Source of the DNA: Defluviitaleaceae bacterium
Lineage (GTDB): Bacteria; Bacillota; Clostridia; Lachnospirales; UBA5962
Direction of reading: 5' to 3'
DNA: 11,020 bases
NCBI GenBank assembly: GCA_009787435.1
Contig: WRFW01000185.1
Coordinates: forward strand, 1-11,020
The notes below the pieces were generated by a model. It ran no database searches. It was not told the DNA's origin and saw only the letters and a program-made list of their open reading frames with translations. Within the stretch, counting starts at the first letter, position 1, and every line of letters starts with the position of its first letter. Of the stretch, positions 6,039 through 11,020 are shown piece by piece. The position numbers and the translations under genes are program-made.

Positions 6039-7559
6039 ATGAACAAAACAGACAATGAAAAAAAGACTTTTGTGAATAAGTTTTTAGATGGTATCGAAAA
6101 AATAGGAAATAAAGTTCCAGACCCATTTATTTTATTCGCATTTTTAACTGGGCTTTTAATAGTTTTTTCAGCTATTATGAGCTGGGCAGGCGTTTCAGTT
6201 ACACACCCAACTACCGGGCAAGAAATACAACCCCTAAATTTAATGAGCAGTGAAGGAATTAGAACTATATTTTCAAGTGTAGTATCAAATTTTACCGGCT
6301 TTGCACCTTTAGGAATGGTTTTAACTATTATGCTTGGGCTTGGTGTGCTTGAGCGTACAGGGCTTTTGGGAACTGCCCTTAAATCGCTAGTTATGGCTGC
6401 ACCGAAAAAAATTATAACAGCAACTTTAGTGTTTGCTTCTATAATGAGCTCTATAGCGACCGATGCAGGCTATGTAGTTTTAATTCCGCTTGGGGCTGCT
6501 ATCTTTGCTAGCATGGGCAGACATCCTTTAGCAGGCTTGGCTGCTGCTTTTGCAGGTGTTGCAGGTGGTTTTTCTGCAAACTTGCTAGTAACCCCTTTAG
6601 ACACATTGCTTGTAGGTATAACTCAACAAGCAGTAGACACCTTTGACCCTACATACGAAGTTTTAGTTACTGGAAACTGGTTTTTTATGGCGTTTTCACA
6701 CATATTTTTAACGATAGTAATAACCATTTTAACTGAAAAATTTGTAGAACCCCGCCTAGGTGAATATAAAGGCGAGTTTAAAGAAGAAATAACAGAGATA
6801 ACAGCAGAACAAAAAAGAGGAATGAAACTAGCTGGGCTTTCCATGCTAATAGTAGCAGGGCTTGCTTCTTTACTAATCATACCATCATGGGGGCCTATGC
6901 GTGGGGTAGATGGTGCTATAATAGCTTCTCCATTTTTTTCTCACTTAGTACCAATACTATTTATATTTTTTTTAGTTCCGGGCATCGTTTATGGAAAAGT
7001 TATAGGCTCTATTAAAAAATCTGGCGATGTAACAATTCATATGACTAAAACTATGGAAAGCATGGCAGGTTTCTTAGTGTTAGCTTTTGCTGCTGGGCAA
7101 TTTGTTGGGCTCTTTGCTCAATCAAACTTAGGAATAATTCTTGCTATTTCTGGCTCAGATTTGCTTCAAGCACTCGGCTTCACTGGTTTCCCATTAATTT
7201 TAACTTTCATGCTAATAGCAACTACTATAAACTTATTTATAGGCTCAGCCTCTGCTCAGTGGCTTTTAATGGCACCTATATTTGTGCCAATAATGATGGA
7301 TATGGGGTTTACACCTGAATTTACACTAGTCGCATACCGCGTTGCAGATTCTTCTACTACAGTTATAACACCGCTTTTAACTTACTTTGCTATGATACTT
7401 GCTTTTGCAAGAAAATATGTGAAAGAGTCTGGTGTTGGTTCTATAATATCTATGATGTTCCCTTATTCTGTAGTAATTTTTGTGTTATGGACTTTAATTT
7501 TACTAATATGGATGGTTTTAGGGCTGCCTATAGGACCAGGGGTGCCTATAAGATTATAA
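6039..7559 (+). CDS. AbgT family transporter
   Basis: A polytopic inner-membrane transporter. In E. coli, AbgT imports p-aminobenzoyl-glutamate, a folate breakdown product; MtrF and YdaH of the same family export sulfonamides. It has 506 residues, the normal length. After a cytoplasmic head comes the family opening LDGIEKIGNKVPDPFILFAF at about 17-36. The conserved first hairpin region includes IATDAGYVVLIPLGAAIFAS and GVAGGFSANLLVTPLDTLL. The second has GSASAQWLLMAPIFVPIMM, then AYRVADSSTTVITPLLTYF near the C-terminus. All hallmark segments are present and no break is seen. The GGAGG ribosome site and strong promoter suggest good expression as a single-gene transcript. Direction and substrate cannot be fixed from sequence. 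A peptidase gene two genes downstream would suit uptake of a peptide-like or glutamate-conjugated substrate, but they have separate promoters. Confidence 0.95.
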   Translation: MNKTDNEKKTFVNKFLDGIEKIGNKVPDPFILFAFLTGLLIVFSAIMSWAGVSVTHPTTGQEIQPLNLMSSEGIRTIFSSVVSNFTGFAPLGMVLTIMLGLGVLERTGLLGTALKSLVMAAPKKIITATLVFASIMSSIATDAGYVVLIPLGAAIFASMGRHPLAGLAAAFAGVAGGFSANLLVTPLDTLLVGITQQAVDTFDPTYEVLVTGNWFFMAFSHIFLTIVITILTEKFVEPRLGEYKGEFKEEITEITAEQKRGMKLAGLSMLIVAGLASLLIIPSWGPMRGVDGAIIASPFFSHLVPILFIFFLVPGIVYGKVIGSIKKSGDVTIHMTKTMESMAGFLVLAFAAGQFVGLFAQSNLGIILAISGSDLLQALGFTGFPLILTFMLIATTINLFIGSASAQWLLMAPIFVPIMMDMGFTPEFTLVAYRVADSSTTVITPLLTYFAMILAFARKYVKESGVGSIISMMFPYSVVIFVLWTLILLIWMVLGLPIGPGVPIRL

Positions 7560-7583
7560 TTATATATTTAATGCTATTTAAAG

Positions 7584-7653
7584 CCTTATTATATATATTC
7601 TTAATTAGAAAAAAACGGCTGAAAAATTTTTGCTAGATTATAATAAGGTTTTT
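7584..7653 (+). repeat. repeat copy C: inverted repeat after the AbgT gene, possible terminator
   Basis: Arms CCTTATTATA (7584-7593) and TATAATAAGG (7639-7648) pair perfectly over 10 bp and are followed by TTTTT (7649-7653), so this may end the AbgT transcript, although the 45-nt interior is long for a terminator. The interior carries ATTAGAAA and GGCT (7604-7620), matching the repeats at 9571, 9681 and 10680. Against copy A the 21-nt core matches at 16 positions. It shares the arm TTATTATA...TATAATAA, at nearly the same spacing (45 versus 43 bp), with copy B. Confidence 0.5.
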
Positions 7654-7702
7654 GAGGCTAAACAAAAAGCTATAGCTGCAATAAAAAACATTGATAATAT
7701 GT
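7609..7702 (+). pseudogene. possible C-terminal gene fragment between AbgT and the 130-aa gene
   Basis: A stop-free stretch reads KKTAEKFLLDYNKVFEAK, then QKAIAAIKNIDNM and a stop (7700-7702). It looks like the end of an amphipathic helical protein, but a stop codon stands directly before it and there is no start codon or ribosome site. It overlaps the repeat copy at 7584-7653. It may be a gene remnant or chance; I cannot assign a family. The rest of the 280-bp gap holds a promoter and a leader. Confidence 0.2.
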
Positions 7703-7719
7703 AAAATTTCGTGTATAAT
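7691..7719 (+). promoter_or_regulatory. promoter of the 130-aa protein / M18 peptidase unit
   Basis: -35 TTGATA (7691-7696), a 17-bp spacer and -10 TATAAT (7714-7719). Transcription should begin near 7726, leaving a leader of about 114 nt before the ATG at 7840, unusually long for this window. The leader is treated separately. Confidence 0.75.
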
Positions 7720-7742
7720 GGTAATTAGATAATAAAGAATTA

Positions 7743-7803
7743 TTCAGAATGTTTGCTTAAACACATTCAAAGAAGATTAATGTGCGAAAGAAACTTTTCT
7801 GAA
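7743..7803 (+). promoter_or_regulatory. structured mRNA leader upstream of the 130-aa gene
   Basis: Within the leader, TTCAGAA (7743-7749) pairs with TTCTGAA (7797-7803) and encloses smaller stems. These are TGTTT/AAACA (7750-7754 with 7759-7763, 4-nt loop) and CACATT/AATGTG (7762-7767 with 7779-7784), which overlap by two bases. GAAAG (7786-7790) with CTTTTC (7794-7799) competes with the outer stem. There is no U-run after it, so an attenuator is not obvious. I do not recognise a named riboswitch. Confidence 0.35.
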
Positions 7804-7839
7804 AATTATTAAAAATTATTAATAAAGGAGCTTTGTAAA

Positions 7840-8232
7840 ATGATAGTAAAAGACGGACTATTAAGCTTTGGCAACCACGAAGCAGAGAAAAAAGAAAAGG
7901 TTGAGGGTTTTAAACACGGCGAAAATATTTATAAAGTTAGCACATATAAAGAAGCAACAAGATTAGAAAAAAATGAAGAGCTAGTCTTAGAAACTGTGCC
8001 TGGCACAACAATTCATGATTTTAATAAAAAAGATGACTTAAGCTACGTTAGCTTTGGTATTGAAGGCTTTCCAAATAGCACAATAATAACAGTACAATTA
8101 GAAGAAGATTCTATTTATAGAATAACTGCTGGAAAAGATTCATTAGGAAGCATGAAAAGCAATATTTCTGGAAAAATTAAATTTTCTGTTGACTTAAAAA
8201 CACCGAAACACATTGTAATTGAAAAGGCATAA
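7840..8232 (+). CDS. 130-aa protein of unknown function ('endosialidase'-labelled Clostridia family)
   Basis: A small soluble protein with no signal peptide or membrane helix. The layout resembles a conserved Clostridia family of about 130-145 residues that databases often label endosialidase. Shared parts, as I recall them, are LSFGNHEAEKKEKVEGF near the start, YKVSTYKEATRLEKNEE at 31-47, ETVPGTTIHDF at 51-61, the middle VSFGIEG, and GSMKSNISGKIKFSVDL at 103-119. At this size, and with no catalytic motif in sight, a real sialidase is very unlikely. The alternating pattern suggests a mostly beta fold. It has its own promoter and a good AAAGGAG site (7824-7830) nine bases before the ATG. The gene ends 12 bp before the M18 peptidase gene, whose ribosome site overlaps its stop codon, so the two are very probably expressed together. 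Confidence 0.85.
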   Translation: MIVKDGLLSFGNHEAEKKEKVEGFKHGENIYKVSTYKEATRLEKNEELVLETVPGTTIHDFNKKDDLSYVSFGIEGFPNSTIITVQLEEDSIYRITAGKDSLGSMKSNISGKIKFSVDLKTPKHIVIEKA

Positions 8233-8244
8233 GGAGAATTTTTA

Positions 8245-9564
8245 ATGAAAGAAAACGACCTACAAGAGCTTTCAAAAGATATTAAAGAAAAAGCAAAAGA
8301 ACTAATAAATTTTATTTATGATTCTCCAAGCCCTTATCACCTAGTAAGCAATGCGAGCACAAGGCTTGAAAAAAACGGATATAAATATTTATGCCCAAAA
8401 ACAAATTGGAAAATAGAAAGCGGGCAAAAATATTATACAACGAAAGATGAACAAACTATAGCAGCATTTGAACTAGGGCAAGAGCCTAACAAATTCAATA
8501 TAATTGGTGCTCATACAGATTCACCAACATTTAAAATAAAACCTAAGCATATAATTGTAGAACAAAACTACATAAAATTAAATACCGAAGTTTATGGCGG
8601 TCCAATTTTTAACACTTGGTTAGATAGACCACTATCTGTAGCAGGATATATAGTAGATAAAAATTTAAAAAGGCATTTGCTTAAAATAGAAAAGCCTATT
8701 TTAATAATACCAAATTTGTGTATTCATTTTAACCGAGATATAAATAAAGGATATGAATATAACGCCCAAGACGATATGAACCCAATCTTAGCTTTTGTAA
8801 ACGAAAAATTAGAAAGCGAGAATTATCTTCTTAATATATTAGCAAAAGAGTTAAGCCTTGGCATAGAAGATATTTTAGACTTTGAATTATTTTTATATGA
8901 ATATGAAAAAGGTTCTTTAATAGGCGTTAATGAAGAATTTATTTCTTCAACTAGGTTAGACGATGCTTGGATGGCTTTTGCAGGGCTTGAAGCACTTCTT
9001 AATGCCAATAATGTGAATGGAATAAATGTGTTAGTTTTATTTTCACATGAAGAAATAGGAAGCCAAACTGCCGGCGGTGCAAATTCTACTTATTTTAGAG
9101 AGATTTTAGAAAGAATAAACATAGGCTTAGGGCATGAAAAAGAAGAACTATTTAAAAAAATGAACAACTCTTTTGCAATCTCTGCAGACCTTGCACATGC
9201 AGTGCACCCAAACCAAGAAAAAAAGCACGATAAAGAAAATAGACCTATTTTAACAGGCGGACCTGTTATAAAATATTCAGCGGCTCAAAAATATACGACT
9301 ACTGCATATTCAGCAGCTGTTTTTAAAAAAGTTTGCGAACTGGCAGGTGTTCCTGTGCAAAAATTTGTAAATAAATCAGATGTGATAGGAGGCAGCACTA
9401 TAGCGGCTTTTATATCTCGTGAACTTGGCATACAAGTTGTGGATATGGGGTCAGCAATACTTGCTATGCATTCTATAAGAGAGCTTGGAGCAACAATAGA
9501 CAATGAGTATACAATAAAAGCATTTACAGAGTTTTACCAAGCCGTTAATTTAACGAGTTATTAA
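8245..9564 (+). CDS. M18 family metalloaminopeptidase (aspartyl-aminopeptidase type)
   Basis: A cytosolic two-metal aminopeptidase that removes N-terminal residues from peptides. M18 enzymes often prefer Asp or Glu, but bacterial members vary. It has 439 residues, normal for the shorter bacterial M18 subgroup (ApeB-like). Metal-site residues are all visible: H90 and D92 in GAHTDSP, the bridging D239 in STRLDDAW (most relatives have RLDN), E269 and E270 in FSHEEIGS (base and ligand), D315 in SADLAHAVHPN, and H409 in AMHSIREL. The N-terminus FIYDSPSPYHLVSNASTRLE and the GGPVIKYSAAQKYTTTAYSA segment are also typical. AAGGAG (8231-8236) overlaps the upstream stop codon, eight bases from the ATG, which suggests translational coupling to the 130-aa gene. 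Its role is probably peptide turnover. Confidence 0.95.
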   Translation: MKENDLQELSKDIKEKAKELINFIYDSPSPYHLVSNASTRLEKNGYKYLCPKTNWKIESGQKYYTTKDEQTIAAFELGQEPNKFNIIGAHTDSPTFKIKPKHIIVEQNYIKLNTEVYGGPIFNTWLDRPLSVAGYIVDKNLKRHLLKIEKPILIIPNLCIHFNRDINKGYEYNAQDDMNPILAFVNEKLESENYLLNILAKELSLGIEDILDFELFLYEYEKGSLIGVNEEFISSTRLDDAWMAFAGLEALLNANNVNGINVLVLFSHEEIGSQTAGGANSTYFREILERINIGLGHEKEELFKKMNNSFAISADLAHAVHPNQEKKHDKENRPILTGGPVIKYSAAQKYTTTAYSAAVFKKVCELAGVPVQKFVNKSDVIGGSTIAAFISRELGIQVVDMGSAILAMHSIRELGATIDNEYTIKAFTEFYQAVNLTSY

Positions 9565-9569
9565 AAAAA

Positions 9570-9620
9570 TATAGCCACTCATGATTAGAAAGCAGTGGCT
9601 AAAATCATTCATTGGCTATA
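9570..9620 (+). repeat. repeat copy A after the M18 gene, with alternative hairpins
   Basis: This intergenic element starts 5 bp after the peptidase stop. Positions 9571-9620 align without gaps to 10693-10742 with 38 of 50 bases identical. TAGCCACT (9572-9579) can pair with AGTGGCTA (9594-9601); alternatively TATAGCCA (9570-9577) can pair with TGGCTATA (9613-9620). The two 8-bp stems share bases and exclude each other. No strong U-run follows, so it is a poor terminator in the usual sense. Confidence 0.65.
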
Positions 9621-9632
9621 GTTTATTTAACT

Positions 9633-9660
9633 TTGATTAATTTAAAAATCATATTAGAAT
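9633..9660 (+). promoter_or_regulatory. possible promoter of the DUF368 gene
   Basis: -35-like TTGATT (9633-9638), a 16-bp spacer and -10-like TAGAAT (9655-9660). It is weaker than the other promoters in the window, and read-through from the peptidase gene is equally possible. Confidence 0.35.
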
Positions 9661-9680
9661 ACTATTAATAAATATTTACT

Positions 9681-9701
9681 ATTAGGAAGCGACGGCTAAA
9701 A
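9681..9701 (+). repeat. repeat copy D, core only, before the DUF368 gene
   Basis: The 21-nt segment shares ATTAG, AAGC and GGCTAAAA with copy A (9584-9604): 17 of 21 bases are identical, and all four differences are transitions. The flanking inverted arms seen in copies A, B and C are not visible here. It ends about 17 bp before the ribosome site of the next gene. Confidence 0.45.
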
Positions 9702-9733
9702 AAATTTAAAATATCAAGGGAGCAATAAAAAAT

Positions 9734-10672
9734 ATGCGTATAACTAACATTTTTAAAGGCGTTTTAATAGGTATTGGACTTATTGTGCCGGGGCTTTCAG
9801 GCTCGGTTTTAGCCATTATACTAGGCCTTTATAAAAATATGCTAATAGCGGTTACAGAGCTTAAGACTAATTTTAAAAAAAGTATGATTTTTTTAATGCC
9901 AATTGGCTTAGGTGCTGTTTTAGGTGTGCTAGCCTCTGCAAGTTTAGTAAATGAAGTTATTATACGCTTCCCTGTTTTTTCTTATGCATTTTTTATAGGG
10001 CTAATGTTTGGTGCAAGCCCTTTAGTGCTAAGAAAAATGAACATATTGGGTGCAAAAAGCACAATAACCAAAAATGGAACGAAAGAAAAATTAAATTTTT
10101 TAAACATAATATTTATGATTGCGGCTTTTGCTTTTATAATGCTATTAGCAGCAGATGTGGATTCAGATGAACACATAGCAATACACTATTTATCAAGCCT
10201 TCGTGATTTTATTGATTTATTTATAGCAGGTTTAATAACCCTTTCATTAATGGCAGTACCCGGCATTAGCGGCAGTATGATAATAATGGTTTTAGGGCAA
10301 TTTGGTACAGTTTATAATGCAGTTGCAGCGGTGCCTGCATTTTTAATAGCAATACTTAGAGAGCCTGCCTATGCTATGGAACTTTTTACAACTGTTGCTC
10401 TTTTAATACCTTTTATGATAGGTGCTATAATAGGAATTTTAAGCATTGCTAAAATTATGGTATGGCTTCTTAATAATTATGAAAAGACCGTTTATTATGC
10501 TGTTTTTGGTGCGGTGCTTGGAACTATAACAGCTCTTGCAAGAATCGGTATGGGCGGTGTGAATATGCAAGGTAATCTTTTCTTATACGTAATAATAGCA
10601 TTGCTATGGCTCACATTAGGATTTTTATTTACAATTTATTTAGACAGCAGAGGTTTGAGAGAAGATGAATAA
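9734..10672 (+). CDS. popT: DUF368 membrane protein, probable undecaprenyl-phosphate translocase (PopT type)
   Basis: DUF368 proteins (PopT) were shown in 2022 to act beside the DedA protein UptA. They bring undecaprenyl phosphate, the lipid carrier of cell-wall synthesis, back across the cytoplasmic membrane. This protein has 312 residues, about the usual length, with 8-10 hydrophobic segments. The diagnostic repeated motif is present twice: VPGLSGS at 18-24 followed by VLAIILGLY, and VPGISGS at 175-181 followed by MIIMVLGQF. The twin motifs reflect an inverted internal duplication. The middle loop at about 100-125 is charged. The start ATG has GGGAG (9718-9722) 11 bases upstream. The family match is clear; the transport role is taken from studied relatives. 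Neighbours give no further hint. Confidence 0.9.
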   Translation: MRITNIFKGVLIGIGLIVPGLSGSVLAIILGLYKNMLIAVTELKTNFKKSMIFLMPIGLGAVLGVLASASLVNEVIIRFPVFSYAFFIGLMFGASPLVLRKMNILGAKSTITKNGTKEKLNFLNIIFMIAAFAFIMLLAADVDSDEHIAIHYLSSLRDFIDLFIAGLITLSLMAVPGISGSMIIMVLGQFGTVYNAVAAVPAFLIAILREPAYAMELFTTVALLIPFMIGAIIGILSIAKIMVWLLNNYEKTVYYAVFGAVLGTITALARIGMGGVNMQGNLFLYVIIALLWLTLGFLFTIYLDSRGLREDE

Positions 10673-10679
10673 AATATAG

Positions 10680-10754
10680 TTCAAAAATTATTATAGCTAC
10701 TCAAGCATAAAAAGCAGTGAATAAAGTCTTTCGTTAACTATAATAATTTTTGAA
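10680..10754 (+). repeat. repeat copy B after the DUF368 gene, 17-bp perfect inverted arms
   Basis: The arms 10680-10696 and 10738-10754 are perfect reverse complements over 17 bp, with a 41-nt interior. The interior and inner arms (10693-10742) align with copy A at 38 of 50 positions and keep the AAAGCAGTG block. The right arm includes TTTTTG, but no U-run follows the stem. It may act as a terminator, a 3'-end stabiliser or a non-autonomous mobile repeat. Confidence 0.75.
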
Positions 10755-10794
10755 ACATTGATAACGAAGTAATTAAAAACATAAGAGGTAACTT

Positions 10795-11020
10795 TTGAAA
10801 GACGATAAAATAAACAAACTAACAGAGATTACAATAGAAGTTTCTAACAAATCTGAAGAAGATATAGACATATTTACGGCAGAGCTTATAGACTTAGGGT
10901 TTAGACCAGAAATAATAGACTATGAATGGAATAAGCAGTTTTTAATAGAAAATGTAAACAAAGGCGAAGGATATGCTGATTATGTGTCCGAAGAACTTTT
11001 AAACCCCGTAAATAGCGGGG
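10795..11020 (+). CDS. prmA: probable ribosomal protein L11 methyltransferase PrmA, N-terminal part (cut by window edge)
   Basis: PrmA trimethylates ribosomal protein L11 using S-adenosylmethionine. Only the first 75 codons are visible, which is the L11-binding N-terminal domain, so the methyltransferase motifs lie outside. The N-terminus LTEITIEVSNKSEED fits the family's opening beta strand and helix. TAELIDLGFRPEIIDYE corresponds to the usual ELGA...VIED block, and YADYVSEELLNP resembles the WDYIDE-like segment. The start is TTG at 10795: an in-frame stop lies two codons upstream, and AGAGG (10784-10788) is six bases before the TTG. This is the only non-ATG start among the genes here. The assignment is moderate because the N-domain is poorly conserved. 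Confidence 0.55.
   Translation, partial: MKDDKINKLTEITIEVSNKSEEDIDIFTAELIDLGFRPEIIDYEWNKQFLIENVNKGEGYADYVSEELLNPVNSG

Noticed and set aside
6623..6880. 85-codon minus-strand frame inside the AbgT gene
   Set aside because: It lies wholly antisense to a well-supported transporter gene and has no family resemblance or start signals.

Overview
AT-rich window whose genes point to a low-GC Firmicute of the Clostridia/Tissierellia kind: strong AGGAG-type ribosome sites, TTGACA/TATAAT-type promoters, intrinsic terminators, a NifS-like cysteine desulfurase next to mnmA, and a small Clostridia-type protein often labelled 'endosialidase'. The assignment rests on gene content and style only; no rRNA or other taxonomic marker is present.

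Left block, minus strand (1-4860): a MATE efflux gene, recN, a cysteine desulfurase gene and the 5' part of mnmA lie head to tail. MATE and recN overlap by 23 bp, recN and the desulfurase are 74 bp apart, and desulfurase and mnmA are 148 bp apart with two stem-loops between. One good promoter sits so close to the MATE ATG that the message is probably leaderless. The desulfurase and MnmA form a natural pair: sulfur taken from cysteine goes to 2-thiouridine in tRNA.

Middle block (4860-6038): a decayed zone. A plus-strand remnant of a PH-like/SHOCT protein and a minus-strand remnant of a two-helix membrane protein converge on one intrinsic terminator. Both are broken by frameshifts at runs of A. 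Beyond them is the AbgT control region, with a perfect 19-bp palindrome and a near-consensus promoter.

Right block, plus strand (6039-11020): an AbgT-family transporter; a two-gene unit of a 130-aa protein of unknown function and an M18 aminopeptidase, with its own promoter and a long structured leader; a DUF368 (PopT-type undecaprenyl-phosphate translocase) gene; and the start of a probable prmA. The gaps between these genes carry a family of related imperfect inverted repeats sharing the core ATTAG-AAGC-GGCTAAAA. This repeat family and the decayed zone are the least ordinary parts of the window. I found no convincing new multi-gene system, no CRISPR array, no insertion sequence and no tRNA or rRNA gene.
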